Program-made: the position numbers and the translations under genes
Part shown: positions 7,740 through 16,983 of the stretch, one piece after another
Position numbering within the stretch: the stretch's first letter is position 1
Layout of the letters: the number at the start of each line of letters is the position of its first letter
Source: UBA11574 sp963752565
GTDB lineage: Bacteria; Desulfobacterota; Desulfobacteria; Desulfobacterales; UBA11574
Length of the DNA stretch: 64,000 nucleotides
Assembly: GCA_963752565.1 (NCBI GenBank)
Contig: CAVVZC010000024.1
Coordinates: forward strand, 1-64,000
Reading direction: 5' to 3'
The notes under the pieces: generated by a model
The model's input: only the letters and a program-made list of their open reading frames with translations
What the model was told of the DNA's origin: nothing
The model's database searches: none

Positions 7740-9050
7740 TTAGGTATTGGGAAGAAAAATCAGGGTGCCCTTTGGGAGTCCATTAAAGTCGTTTATTTTA
7801 TCACCAGCCAGCAATTTTTGGGGCGGCAGGTAGTATATTGTTTTCCGATCTTTGTATTTGATGCCGGCGATTTGGTAGACGGATCGACCTTTGTGAATTT
7901 TGTAAGGGCCCCTGTAACCGACAATGAGCCTTGTTTTGGCAGGCAGATCATCCCAGTCGGATATCATTGAACCGACTTTAATTCGGCCTGAAGGCAGAAA
8001 ATAGATCGTGGTTTTCAGATTATACGCTTGACCGGCAAAGGACCATGCCGTGAGCCGGTCCGATATGGTTTTTATGGGATCATCGCTTTTTATCGAAGAA
8101 ATGTCGTTCTCCTGATTCAGCAGCACAACGGTTTTTGCGGGTATCCGGTCCCAGCCTATTTTATCTGAAATTTGATCACCGGTGTATATGTGACCGCCAG
8201 GAAATTTGTAGACCGTTGCCTGGCTGTCGTAATCTTCTCCGGCGATTGACCAGGCGGTGTTAATTTTGGTAATGATGTTCGCGTCTTCTGTTTTCGCATA
8301 ATATTTCCGCCGACCATAATATATTTTGGATAGCTGAAGATCTGCCAAAAGTCGGCCGGATCGCACATCAGGATCATAGGTCCATGTGGGTCCCACTTCG
8401 GCTTTTTCGCGAATAAAATTTCTTGCACAACGCTTGCGTCCCCGTTGATTTTTTCTAAACCAACGGTTTGGTTTTCCATAAGCCACCTGGCTGTGGGTCA
8501 ACACTGCCCGATCATCCAGGCCATATACCCCTTGTAAAATGTCAATCAATCTGCCCACGGAACGATACTGCCTTTGGGTGATGGATGCGTAATGATACCC
8601 GACCAATTCAATTCCAATGGAAATTTTGCTGATACCCGTCTCCCCGTTCCACATGCTAAGACCGGCATGGTCGGCGATGTATTTCTTGTCAAGAATGCGA
8701 TACGTGCGACCGTCTCGAGCAATCACATAATGGGTATGACCGCCATGGGTTTTCCGACCATTGCGCAAACGTTTTCCCTTGGTAACAACCCTGAGTGTCA
8801 TTTTTCGTCCAAGTTCCGAAGTGTGGACAATAATGTATTTTGTCTGTTTACGCTTGACCTTTTTATACTTCGGGTTCAACCGTGAACGGTAATCAACAAT
8901 GGAGCGCTGAAAGCTCCGGCGATCTGCCGGGGTGTATGCGGCTGAAAACTGTGGCAGATCTAAAATAAAAACAAGACATAAAGAAACAACCCATAAAAAT
9001 CGTTTATTGTAAAAATTTAAAAAATCACTCATAAATTCCATCACATTCAA
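7740..9050 (-). CDS. Secreted N-acetylmuramoyl-L-alanine amidase with C-terminal repeats
   Basis: 436 residues. A signal or anchor segment at about 18-38 is followed by an Ami_2/T7-lysozyme-type amidase domain at about 65-215. Candidate zinc ligands are His76 (IIVHTSE), His128 (IADHAG) and His186 (LTHSQVA), with Glu148 (GIELVG) as the catalytic candidate. The C-terminal half has three repeated modules of about 50 residues, each with the pattern AW..AG..Y, TIY, P.G...GD.I and LPAKT; they may bind cell wall or form a scaffold. It cleaves the amide between MurNAc and L-Ala in peptidoglycan. It stands alone, with the MITE-like element downstream. Confidence 0.88.
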   Translation of the reverse strand: MNVMEFMSDFLNFYNKRFLWVVSLCLVFILDLPQFSAAYTPADRRSFQRSIVDYRSRLNPKYKKVKRKQTKYIIVHTSELGRKMTLRVVTKGKRLRNGRKTHGGHTHYVIARDGRTYRILDKKYIADHAGLSMWNGETGISKISIGIELVGYHYASITQRQYRSVGRLIDILQGVYGLDDRAVLTHSQVAYGKPNRWFRKNQRGRKRCARNFIREKAEVGPTWTYDPDVRSGRLLADLQLSKIYYGRRKYYAKTEDANIITKINTAWSIAGEDYDSQATVYKFPGGHIYTGDQISDKIGWDRIPAKTVVLLNQENDISSIKSDDPIKTISDRLTAWSFAGQAYNLKTTIYFLPSGRIKVGSMISDWDDLPAKTRLIVGYRGPYKIHKGRSVYQIAGIKYKDRKTIYYLPPQKLLAGDKINDFNGLPKGTLIFLPNT

Positions 9051-9214
9051 TACGCTTGCATAAAAAAAATATTTATGAAAAATATTGTAACACTAATTTT
9101 GAGGTGCGTGTCACGACAGCATTTGGGTATATTCGGGTTCAAATGACGAAAAAATATTCTAGCCGAAGTTTTGACAGGATGTCAACCGCCGCTTTTTCAT
9201 GAAAAGGAAACATC

Positions 9215-10900
9215 ATGGGTGACCAGCCAAATAAAATCATATGTTCCATGTTTCAGGTGAGCAAGTATTACGATAAAAAACCAGTTCTTAAAGACATATC
9301 GTTGTCGTATTTTTACGGTGCCAAAATCGGCGTTTTGGGACTCAACGGCTCGGGGAAAAGCTCTCTTTTACGCATCATGGCGGGAAAGGACACGGAATTT
9401 AACGGGGAGTTGATTCTATCCCCGGGACACACCGTGGGATATTTGGAGCAGGAGCCTCTCCTTGACGACACCAAAACCGTCAAAGAAACCGTTGAGGAGG
9501 CGGTACAGACAACCGTGGAACTCATGAATGAATTCAACCGCATCAACGAAAAGTTCGCCGAGCCCATGTCCGATGAAGAGATGGCGCGCCTGATCGAGCG
9601 GCAGGGAGAGGTCCAGGAAAAACTGGATGCAGCGGATGCGTGGGATTTGGACGCCCGCCTGGAAATGGCCATGGAAGCACTGCGCTGCCCGCCAGAGGAT
9701 ACATTGGTCAACGTGCTGTCCGGCGGCGAAAAACGCCGGGTAGCCCTTTGCCGGCTGTTGCTCCGCAAACCGGACATTTTGCTTTTGGACGAACCCACCA
9801 ATCATCTGGATGCCGAAACCGTGGCCTGGCTGGAGCATCATCTTCATCAGTATCCGGGAACCGTCATCGCAGTGACCCATGACCGGTATTTTCTCGATAA
9901 CGTTGCCGGCTGGATTCTGGAACTCGATCGGGGTCACGGCATTCCCTGGAAGGGTAATTACTCCTCATGGCTCGAACAAAAAAAGGAACGTCTCAGACAA
10001 GAGGAAAAGGCCGAAAGCCATCGCCAAAAAACCCTTCAGCGGGAGCTGGAATGGATCAGGATGACCCCCAAGGCCCGGCAGGTCAAATCCAAAGCTCGAA
10101 TCAGTGCGTATGAAAAACTGCTGACCCGTGAAAGCGCGTCGCGAGCCAGAGATCTTGAAATCTACATACCGCCGGGGCCGCGTCTGGGCAATCTGGTGGT
10201 TGAAGCCGAAAATGTATCCAAGGGTTACGGCGACCGGCTCCTTGTCGAGAACATATCATTTTTTTTACCGCCGGGCGGAATTGTCGGCGTGGTGGGACCC
10301 AACGGTGCCGGAAAGACCACGCTGTTCAAGATGATGACAGACCAGGAAACACCGGACACGGGCCGTATCCGTATCGGTCAAACTGTTCGAATGGCCTACG
10401 TGGATCAGAGCCGGGAAAGTCTTGATCCGCAAAAAACCATTTGGGAAGTGATTTCAAACAAAGAAGATGTGATCGAACTCGGCAACATGTCAATCAAATC
10501 CAGGGCCTATGTGGCCCGATTCAATTTTACCGGTGCCGACCAGCAAAAAAAGGTCGGCATGCTCTCGGGCGGTGAACGCAACCGCGTGCATCTGGCCTGC
10601 ATGCTCAGGCAGGGCGCCAACGTCATTCTCCTTGACGAGCCCACCAACGACCTTGACGTGAACACCCTCCGGGCCCTGGAAGAGGCCCTGGAAAATTTCG
10701 CCGGGTGCGCGGTGGTAATCACGCATGACCGCTGGTTTTTAGACCGTATCGCCACGCATATTCTGGCCTTTGAAGGAGACAGCCGGACGGTATGGTTCGA
10801 GGGAAATTATTCGGAATATGAGGCAGACCGAAAAAAGCGTCTGGGCGCCGAGGCCGACCGCCCTCACAGGATCAAGTACCGGCAGCTCACCCGGGATTGA
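9215..10900 (+). CDS. ettA: Energy-dependent translational throttle protein EttA (ABC-F ATPase)
   Basis: 561 residues, the usual EttA length. Two ABC ATPase domains are present: Walker A GLNGSGKSS (about 42) and GPNGAGKTT, signatures LSGGEKRR and LSGGERNR, Walker B LLLDEPTNHLD and ILLDEPTNDLD. Between them is the linker with the charged helical region. There are no membrane segments. Family knowledge: ABC-F EttA binds the ribosomal E site and gates entry to elongation according to the ATP/ADP ratio. The ATG has an AAAGGAAAC site upstream. It is transcribed alone. Confidence 0.93.
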   Translation: MGDQPNKIICSMFQVSKYYDKKPVLKDISLSYFYGAKIGVLGLNGSGKSSLLRIMAGKDTEFNGELILSPGHTVGYLEQEPLLDDTKTVKETVEEAVQTTVELMNEFNRINEKFAEPMSDEEMARLIERQGEVQEKLDAADAWDLDARLEMAMEALRCPPEDTLVNVLSGGEKRRVALCRLLLRKPDILLLDEPTNHLDAETVAWLEHHLHQYPGTVIAVTHDRYFLDNVAGWILELDRGHGIPWKGNYSSWLEQKKERLRQEEKAESHRQKTLQRELEWIRMTPKARQVKSKARISAYEKLLTRESASRARDLEIYIPPGPRLGNLVVEAENVSKGYGDRLLVENISFFLPPGGIVGVVGPNGAGKTTLFKMMTDQETPDTGRIRIGQTVRMAYVDQSRESLDPQKTIWEVISNKEDVIELGNMSIKSRAYVARFNFTGADQQKKVGMLSGGERNRVHLACMLRQGANVILLDEPTNDLDVNTLRALEEALENFAGCAVVITHDRWFLDRIATHILAFEGDSRTVWFEGNYSEYEADRKKRLGAEADRPHRIKYRQLTRD

Positions 10901-11531
10901 CGGGTTGACGACCTGCCGCGAATTCATGGGATAAAGAGACATAACTTATGTTTCGCACCCTTTTAATTAATCTATTAAACCTTCAGCTAAGCTGAAGGTC
11001 CCAGCTTTGCTATGCAGGTATGTGAGTTTATATTTACCGCCCGCTTGTCCCGCATAGCGGGGCTTCGCTCAAGACACAGAGGACGCAGAGAATAATAATT
11101 TTTCCATTGCCGTTGACCCCGCTTGATGCGGGACAGGGACGCCGGCAATGGAAAAGTACTAAGCAGCTTACGCTGCGAAAACGATAAAAGACATCAATTC
11201 TTTGGTTACAAGGTGCCAATACGGGCATTTTATTACCCGAAGGGTTGAGTCGTTTTGCTTTTCGGCGTCCTCCGTCCCGGAGATAGCGGAGCCTATCCTT
11301 CGGGGTCAGCGAAAAGCAAAATAAACAAAAACTCTGCGCTCTCTGCGGCTCTGCGGTGAATAATTTTTTATAAAGACCCTTTTAGGGTCACAATCATGCC
11401 ACCCCTTTTAGGGGTGGTTATTGACTTGCTGAAGGGATATCTAATGCCAATTGGACAGGCCTTATCAAAGTGATTTTCGATAAAGGATATCCCATCCCCA
11501 TATATTTTCAAAAACTTGAGGAAATAATTCA
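10901..11531. other. Gene-free stretch with several hairpins
   Basis: Between ettA and pgm there is no credible gene. It holds a perfect 9-bp hairpin (10979-10999), an imperfect long inverted repeat around 11102-11156 (TTTCCATTGCCG against CGGCAATGGAAA), and a pair of GCTTTTCG/CGAAAAGC arms (about 11257 and 11310). A pair of twin hairpins is listed separately. Stretches such as CTCTGCGGCTCTGCGGTGAA resemble low-complexity intergenic repeats. Confidence 0.6.
11375..11417. repeat. Twin hairpins sharing the core CCCTTTTAGGG
   Basis: Two perfect palindromes lie side by side: GACCCTTTTAGGGTC (11375-11389) and CCACCCCTTTTAGGGGTGG (11399-11417). They lie 115-155 bases upstream of the pgm start. They could be a leader structure, a terminator remnant or a small repeat. 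Confidence 0.5.
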
Positions 11532-13157
11532 ATGAAACGACATCCACTGGCTGGAAAACCGGCCCCAAAGTCTATGCTGGTCAACATTCCCAGGTTGGTT
11601 GCATCTTACTATACCATAGAACCATCCGGTCCGGTATCATTTGGAACCTCCGGACACAGGGGCTGTGCCTTCAAAGGCACGTTTAACGAGATGCATATCG
11701 CTTCAACGGCACAGGCCATTTGCGAATATCGGGCATCAAAGAGAATCAACGGCCCCTTGTACCTGGGTTTTGACACCCATGCGCTTTCCGAAGCGGCATT
11801 CAGAACATCGCTGGAAGTTTTTTCCGCCAACGACGTTAACGTGGTTATCCATGCCAAAGACGAATACACCCCGACGCCGGTCATTTCCTTTCTGATACTG
11901 GAATACAACAAGGGAAAAACTAAAGGATTTGCAGACGGCGTGGTAATTACACCCTCTCACAATCCACCCCGGGACGGCGGATTCAAATACAACCCCCCCC
12001 AGGGAGGTCCCGCCGACGTGGATGTGACCGGCTGGGTCCAGGACCGGGCAAACCAGCTCATGAATTCTCATGACTCGGATATTCGGAGGATGCCCTATGA
12101 GAAAGCACGTCAGGCCCATACAACCCGCACCCAGGATTTCATTACGCCATTCGTGGAGGCACTTTCCAAGGTCATCGATATAAAGATCATTCAAAAACAG
12201 GGCATCCGAATCGGTGTGGACCCGATGGGGGGTTCCGGTGTGCATTTCTGGGGACCCATTGCCGAAAAATACAACCTGGATATTACGGTTTTGAATACAG
12301 ACGTCGATCCGACATTCGGATTTATGACCGTTGACTCGGATGGGGAAATCAGAATGGACTGCTCCTCTTCTTATGCCATGGCAAACCTGATTGGTATGGC
12401 AGACAAATTCGATATTGCCTGGGGGAACGATTCCGATTATGACAGACATGGCATTGTATGCCCCAGCGGCCTCATGAACCCGAATCATTACCTGTCCGTC
12501 GCCATCTGGTACCTGTTGCAGAACAGGCCAAAATGGAGAAAAGATCTGGCCATCGGCAAGACATTGGTGAGCAGCAGCATGATCGACAAGGTTGTGGCCG
12601 GATTAAAAAAAGCGCTTTACGAAGTCCCGGTCGGGTTTAAGTGGTTTGTTGACGGCATGCTGGATGGAACCGTTGCCTTTGGCGGTGAAGAAAGTGCCGG
12701 GGCATCCTTTTTGCGAAAAGACGGCACCGTGTGGACCACGGACAAAGACGGATTTTGTATGTCGCTTCTGGCTGCAGAGATATTGGCAAAAACGGGAAAA
12801 ACACCGGATGAAATCTATGCCGACACATTGATCCCCGGATATGGAGAACCGCATTACAAAAGAGTCGACGGCCCGATTTCCGATGAACAGAAAAAGGTTT
12901 TAAAAGGCCTGACACCCGATGCTATCAAAACACCCACATTGGCAGGGTTGCCCATTACGGCGGTGATGACCACCGCTCCGGGAAACAACGCCCCGATCGG
13001 CGGGGTCAAGGTGGTGATCGAAGATGGTTCCTGGTTTGCCATCCGGCCGTCAGGAACAGAACCCAAGATGAAGCTTTATATCGAAAGCTTTGGCGGAGAA
13101 GAACGCTGGCAGCAAATCCACGATGAGGCATTGCCGCTGATATTTGGGGGAAAATAG
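11532..13157 (+). CDS. pgm: Phosphoglucomutase, alpha-D-glucose phosphate-specific
   Basis: 541 residues, the normal length. The phosphoserine loop TPSHNPP places the catalytic Ser at 142. The metal-binding loop is WGNDSDYDRHG, the sugar-binding loop is GGEESAGASF, and the C-terminal phosphate-binding loop is RPSGTEPKMK. It interconverts glucose-1-phosphate and glucose-6-phosphate in the cytoplasm, for glycogen and surface polysaccharide synthesis. GAGGAAATAATTC precedes the ATG. It converges with cynS, with about 40 bases between the stops. Confidence 0.95.
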   Translation: MKRHPLAGKPAPKSMLVNIPRLVASYYTIEPSGPVSFGTSGHRGCAFKGTFNEMHIASTAQAICEYRASKRINGPLYLGFDTHALSEAAFRTSLEVFSANDVNVVIHAKDEYTPTPVISFLILEYNKGKTKGFADGVVITPSHNPPRDGGFKYNPPQGGPADVDVTGWVQDRANQLMNSHDSDIRRMPYEKARQAHTTRTQDFITPFVEALSKVIDIKIIQKQGIRIGVDPMGGSGVHFWGPIAEKYNLDITVLNTDVDPTFGFMTVDSDGEIRMDCSSSYAMANLIGMADKFDIAWGNDSDYDRHGIVCPSGLMNPNHYLSVAIWYLLQNRPKWRKDLAIGKTLVSSSMIDKVVAGLKKALYEVPVGFKWFVDGMLDGTVAFGGEESAGASFLRKDGTVWTTDKDGFCMSLLAAEILAKTGKTPDEIYADTLIPGYGEPHYKRVDGPISDEQKKVLKGLTPDAIKTPTLAGLPITAVMTTAPGNNAPIGGVKVVIEDGSWFAIRPSGTEPKMKLYIESFGGEERWQQIHDEALPLIFGGK

Positions 13158-13198
13158 CTTCTCATACCTTGAGACCGTTCCAGAAGTCTTACGATGAT

Positions 13199-13639
13199 CT
13201 ACCACTTTTTGTAAGATAAAAATTTTCCGTTCATTATAATTTTTACACGATCTCCCTTAGGATCTTTCTCTTTTTCGACATTCAAGGTAAAATCGATAGC
13301 ACTCATAATTCCATCACCGAATTTTTCGTGAATAACCGTCTTCAGAGGCATTCCGTAAACCTGCATAATTTCATAAAACCGATAAATCAGCGGGTCCGTC
13401 GGGACCACAGGGCCCAATCCCTTTACAGGACACTCGGTGAGTGCTTCGGCAACATCAGGGCCAAGTCCCAATGCAGATACGATTTTATCAGCTTCTTCCC
13501 GAGAAGCGCTGGCTTGCCGGTAAAAAACGGCCGAAATCCAGACTTCGTTGCGGTCCACAACCTTGCCCAGATCAGCAAAGCTTAATGATTTCTTTTTTTT
13601 AGCAGCCAAAAGCATTTCCGTAATTTCAAACCGTTCCAT
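13199..13639 (-). CDS. cynS: Cyanate hydratase (cyanase)
   Basis: 146 residues. The N-terminal helix-turn-helix-like domain is followed by the catalytic domain with Arg87 and Glu90 (YRFYEI) and Ser113 (IMSAIDF). These correspond to Arg96, Glu99 and Ser122 of the E. coli enzyme with a constant offset of 9. It converts cyanate and bicarbonate to ammonia and carbon dioxide. A strong AGGAGG lies 6 bases before the ATG. No cyanate transporter or CynT carbonic anhydrase is adjacent, so it is a stand-alone detoxification or nitrogen-salvage gene. Confidence 0.95.
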   Translation of the reverse strand: MERFEITEMLLAAKKKKSLSFADLGKVVDRNEVWISAVFYRQASASREEADKIVSALGLGPDVAEALTECPVKGLGPVVPTDPLIYRFYEIMQVYGMPLKTVIHEKFGDGIMSAIDFTLNVEKEKDPKGDRVKIIMNGKFLSYKKW

Positions 13640-13719
13640 AATATACCTCCTGTGTTTATATCATTCAAATCAAAAAAGAAGCCCCTGATGCAACACCGTA
13701 TCCTTTCATTGCAGGCAGG

Positions 13720-14076
13720 CTAATCTATGCCTAATAATTTGCTATAAGTTTCTAACAGCCCTATCACAAATGATATGATTTTTTCATTGCTTTCAAGGAA
13801 CTGGATGCCGGTTCGAAATTTTCCAAAATTCGCTGCATTGCAATAAACGACCTTGCCCATAATACTCACCGATTCGTCTTCAATATCGATGGACAACAGT
13901 AGAACATCTTGCCATTCAAACGGGTCATGAGTTTCTATGAGGATTCCCCCCTGGCTGATATTTACAGACTTTCCTCTCCCCTCCTTTGTCTGGTTGCCGC
14001 TGTCATCCACACAACGATAAGATACGAGGTTATGTATATCGACTCTCGGATGTTTTCTTTTTTCTACAAACGTCAA
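13720..14076 (-). CDS. PilZ domain protein (c-di-GMP receptor)
   Basis: 118 residues. It carries the two PilZ c-di-GMP binding motifs: RKHPR near the N-terminus and the NISQGG loop at about residue 44. The rest is the beta-barrel (GILIETHDPF, GKVVYCN, GIQFL). The start is TTG 14076, supported by AAGGAG 7 bases upstream. It is a single-domain receptor, so it likely acts by binding a partner protein. Two GEMM riboswitch candidates in the same window fit a c-di-GMP signalling context. Confidence 0.88.
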   Translation of the reverse strand: MTFVEKRKHPRVDIHNLVSYRCVDDSGNQTKEGRGKSVNISQGGILIETHDPFEWQDVLLLSIDIEDESVSIMGKVVYCNAANFGKFRTGIQFLESNEKIISFVIGLLETYSKLLGID

Positions 14077-14152
14077 GTTTCATCTCCTTCCCATTAAAGG
14101 GTTGTCCCGTTCAACATATTGTGGTCAGTTTTTATACTCAAAGAAAGGCTTT

Positions 14153-14285
14153 ACCTCAACTGAGCGAAAGTCGAGGATGCCCCAGATCCAAGACATCAAG
14201 GGTGAAGCCGTCCCGCTTGCAGCGGGACTGCGATCCCTTGATAACGAAGGAGATGGGGTGTCATCGGCTTTCGCTCAGTTGAGGT
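14153..14285. repeat. 133-nt nested palindrome
   Basis: Outer perfect 18-bp arms (14153-14170 and 14268-14285) enclose imperfect middle arms (GGATGCCCCA / TGGGGTGTC), an inner ATCAAGGG/CCCTTGAT pair and a core CCCGCTTGCAGCGGG. The whole region can fold into one long hairpin. It lies right behind the stop of the lipoprotein gene at 14287 and could end its transcript, but there is no T-run, and the size is more like a dispersed palindromic repeat. Confidence 0.75.
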
Positions 14286-14286
14286 T

Positions 14287-15441
14287 TTACATATCACCGC
14301 TACCAAGTGGAATCACTGAAATTGTATACGGCTCGTCGATTGTCGTATTGACAAGCAGCCCGGTTGGGTCTTCCCATGGCATGTCCATGTTGATAACGAT
14401 CAACTCGTTGCCACGTATGAGCATTTCGCATGGCTGGTCCAGGGATCCATCGGCACCGTCAGTATCCGGATTCTTGTGTAATGTTTGAACATTTCCTTTC
14501 ATATCCACCACGTGAACAGCGTTATTCAGTATATCAGCAACATATATACGATTGTCTTCCTTTCTCCACACAATACCGTCGGCTGAGACCATGTTACCGC
14601 TCCCGGCAAACAGTCGGGTCTCGACCGGCTCACCTTTATCGTCGAAACTCGTCTTATAAATCAACCCGTCTTCAATAATACTGGTATAAAGATTTCCTTT
14701 CCCGTCCACGGTGACACCATCGGCCCCGAAACCGACCCTTCCACTGGAACGAAACACTTCCATCAAATGTCTTTCAGGATTATTTTCTTCGTAGGGTGGC
14801 AATATCAAACAACCGTTTTTTATCTCGTCAATTTTGAAAGCATAGACCCCGCTGAGAAGCTGTGGATTCCTTTCACCCTGTTTAGGGTGAGCGAGAACCG
14901 TTTCTGTTACGAATAAAGTATCCCCTTTCCACACCATACCGTTGGCAACAATGAATCCCTCCACAACAACATCCATGCTAACAGGCCGGCCGTCTATGAC
15001 ATTGATTCGAAGCAGGCGGGATTGGTGATGATTATCCCAAAAGATCTGCATGTCTGCTATATAAAGATTGCCATCAGGTCCGAAAGCACAGTCCATGGGA
15101 CCGATCTTCCCTGTATCGGGATGCATGTCTTCTTCACGGAATTCATACCATGTGGTCAGTTCGTTGTTTTTATCGATCTTGACCATCTTGGGTGCGGCGG
15201 GCGTTTCAATAAGCCCGTCTTTCAACAATACGCCATTGTTGAAATTCGGTATTGACAGGATGATATTGCCCTCTGCATCCAATGCGGCTCCGTCTGGAGT
15301 GTTGCAGGACGTTGGGAGACGAATGAGCAACCGGGCAGCATTTTTCTCATGCGTTATTTTTGGAGTTGATGCACAGCCAGCCGCCAACAAAAAAAATGCT
15401 GCCATTAATGATGCAAATTTCGCAATCTTATAGCGTTTCAT
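14287..15441 (-). CDS. SMP-30/gluconolactonase-like beta-propeller lipoprotein
   Basis: 384 residues. The N-terminal signal peptide ends in a lipobox (LAAGC, Cys at about 23), so it is a lipoprotein. The body has repeated blades typical of SMP-30/NHL-type propellers: GAALDAEGNIILS, DCAFGPDGNLYIADM, GADGVTVDGKGNLYTS and SADGIVWRKEDNRIYVADI. Such proteins are calcium-dependent lactonases or act as sensors; the substrate cannot be told from sequence. A GAGGGG ribosome site precedes the ATG. It appears monocistronic. Confidence 0.8.
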   Translation of the reverse strand: MKRYKIAKFASLMAAFFLLAAGCASTPKITHEKNAARLLIRLPTSCNTPDGAALDAEGNIILSIPNFNNGVLLKDGLIETPAAPKMVKIDKNNELTTWYEFREEDMHPDTGKIGPMDCAFGPDGNLYIADMQIFWDNHHQSRLLRINVIDGRPVSMDVVVEGFIVANGMVWKGDTLFVTETVLAHPKQGERNPQLLSGVYAFKIDEIKNGCLILPPYEENNPERHLMEVFRSSGRVGFGADGVTVDGKGNLYTSIIEDGLIYKTSFDDKGEPVETRLFAGSGNMVSADGIVWRKEDNRIYVADILNNAVHVVDMKGNVQTLHKNPDTDGADGSLDQPCEMLIRGNELIVINMDMPWEDPTGLLVNTTIDEPYTISVIPLGSGDM

Positions 15442-15722
15442 GATGACCCCTCTTTATTTGTTATACAGAAGATATCTTGCTGCAAAGACAATGGCAGCTT
15501 GACTGGTGATACTATATTATTTTTGACGATATCACAAGAATTATGGAACTTTAAAAAATTTGGATACATAACAAAAAATGGACTAAGCCGGTGATGGCCC
15601 TGCCCTTTTCACGCAAATGATATAACTTAACGAAATGTGACGAACCACTGGATCTCGTTCAGGGGGTCTTTGGCGGTGCTTGGGGATGTCCTTTGATTTC
15701 TCCTACCTCATCGCAACGGCAA

Positions 15723-15947
15723 TCAAGCATATATATTTACAAATTTAGCGTATTGGGGGCTTATCAATTTTCTTCCGTCAGATCCATAATTACCATCCGA
15801 TTCATCTGGGACACGTATTGTAAATACCACTTGGTCTCGATATTGTCTGGGATACAGGTCGTAGGAAACCGCATCCAGGTTAGTGGGTCTGGGCACGGGA
15901 ATAAAACGTTTAGCGGGTACCAAAGCTTTTGCAGTACTGATATTCAC
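15723..15947 (-). CDS. Orphan ORF downstream of a GEMM-like riboswitch
   Basis: 74 codons from GTG 15947 (NISTAKALVPAKRFIPVP ... VVFTIRVPDE). There is no recognised family and no clear Shine-Dalgarno. It has an in-frame stop shortly upstream and starts about 55 bases after the putative riboswitch on the same strand. It could be a real small protein or the remnant of a longer riboswitch-controlled gene. Confidence 0.35.
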   Translation of the reverse strand: MNISTAKALVPAKRFIPVPRPTNLDAVSYDLYPRQYRDQVVFTIRVPDESDGNYGSDGRKLISPQYAKFVNIYA

Positions 15948-16002
15948 AAGCAGATTCCGGATCGATTAAATTTTAAACCAAAAAAACCAAATTACCCCTT
16001 TT

Positions 16003-16078
16003 CCTCAAGGCAACCCGGCCATCTAAATTTAGATCCGTGGCTTTCCGTCTCCCGATCGCTCGGGATTTGGCTTTATCT
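16003..16078 (-). promoter_or_regulatory. GEMM-I-like (cyclic dinucleotide) riboswitch, divergent
   Basis: Read on the minus strand: AAAGCCAAAT, a hairpin CCCGAGCGATCGGG with a GCGA tetraloop, then GACGGAAAGCCACGG, a second AT-rich hairpin (ATCTAAATTTAGAT), and GGCCGGGTTGCC. This is the architecture of GEMM-I: tetraloop P2, a GACGCAAAGCC-like core and a GCCGGGTTGCC end. The core has one change (GACGG for GACGC), and the 5' strand deviates from GGGCAAAC. It may be a degenerate or variant GEMM. Whether the ligand is c-di-GMP or cGAMP cannot be told. Confidence 0.6.
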
Positions 16079-16323
16079 TTTGGATACGCTGCCTGATTTT
16101 TTTGCAAAAATTATGCCCAAGGAAACACCTTAATCTTTTCGATGTATTTCAAACAGTTAATAAATATTAAATAGAATCATCTAAATAAATTGTGAGATGG
16201 ATGCCACAATATTTATTATATTTTTTACACATTGTGCAATTTAGGTAACAAATATATTGTGCGGAGTCTGCCAACGATCTGTGGCGGATGAGCGTTTTGA
16301 ACCGAGACCTTTAACATCGGAAG

Positions 16324-16983
16324 TCACAGTCCCTGCAAAAGATTTAAAACATCCAGAGGCTCTTCAATAATGGCACCTGCTCCATTTTGCTGCAGTTCTT
16401 TTCGGGAACGAAAACCCCAAAGCACGCCAACGGGAAACATGCCGGCAGAAACAGCTGTTTTCATATCAATGGGGGTGTCTCCAAGATAAAGGAAATGAGA
16501 TGGTGGTATGGACATTTTTTTTGCTACTTCAAGCGCTCCCTGTGGATTCGGCTTGCGGGGAACCGAATCACGTTGCCCGAAAACAACATCGAAATCCCAT
16601 TTTGAAAGAAAGGTTTTTACACATTTTTTTGTAATGGCATCCTGCTTATTCGACAAAATGCCAAGTTTCAGACCTTTTGCCATTAATGTATCCAACAAAT
16701 TGGGTATGGCAAAATAAAGTTTAGACTTTACATTATAATTACGAGAATAATCTTCAATATATTCTTTAAGACAGGCATCGATAATTTTATCTTTACGATA
16801 TTTTTTGGGCAATGCACGTTCAATAAGGATTCTTGAGCCATCACCGACAAACTTCCGGTACATGGAGATTTCATGTGTTGGATATCTTTTATTTGACAGT
16901 ACCCTGTTTACCGCATCACCGATATCATTTAGGGTATCAATCAATGTCCCATCGAGATCAAAAAGTACTGCTTCAAATATCAT
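16324..16983 (-). CDS. HAD-family hydrolase, phosphoglycolate phosphatase-like
   Basis: 219 residues. HAD motif I is DLDGTLIDT (nucleophile Asp9, acid Asp11), motif II is LGILSNK, and motifs III/IV are RKPNPQGAL and YLGDTPIDMKTA. The alpha-helical cap is in the C1 position, as in Gph/PGMB-type enzymes. It probably removes phosphate from phosphoglycolate or a related sugar phosphate. It is divergent from the DUF5658 gene at 17414. Confidence 0.85.
   Translation of the reverse strand: MIFEAVLFDLDGTLIDTLNDIGDAVNRVLSNKRYPTHEISMYRKFVGDGSRILIERALPKKYRKDKIIDACLKEYIEDYSRNYNVKSKLYFAIPNLLDTLMAKGLKLGILSNKQDAITKKCVKTFLSKWDFDVVFGQRDSVPRKPNPQGALEVAKKMSIPPSHFLYLGDTPIDMKTAVSAGMFPVGVLWGFRSRKELQQNGAGAIIEEPLDVLNLLQGL

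Larger units (their letters stand above)
15442..16323. other. Long stretch without an established gene
   Basis: This 880-base stretch contains a GEMM-like riboswitch and a small ORF on the minus strand, listed separately. A 146-codon plus-strand frame at 15693-16133 overlaps both and looks spurious. The remainder (15442-15690, 16090-16323) shows no gene. It is AT-rich. Confidence 0.6.

Noticed and set aside
11736..12488. A 250-codon minus-strand frame opposite pgm
   Set aside because: Shadow of a strongly conserved phosphoglucomutase gene.
15693..16133. A 146-codon plus-strand frame
   Set aside because: It overlaps the minus-strand GEMM-like element, has low coding character and no ribosome site.
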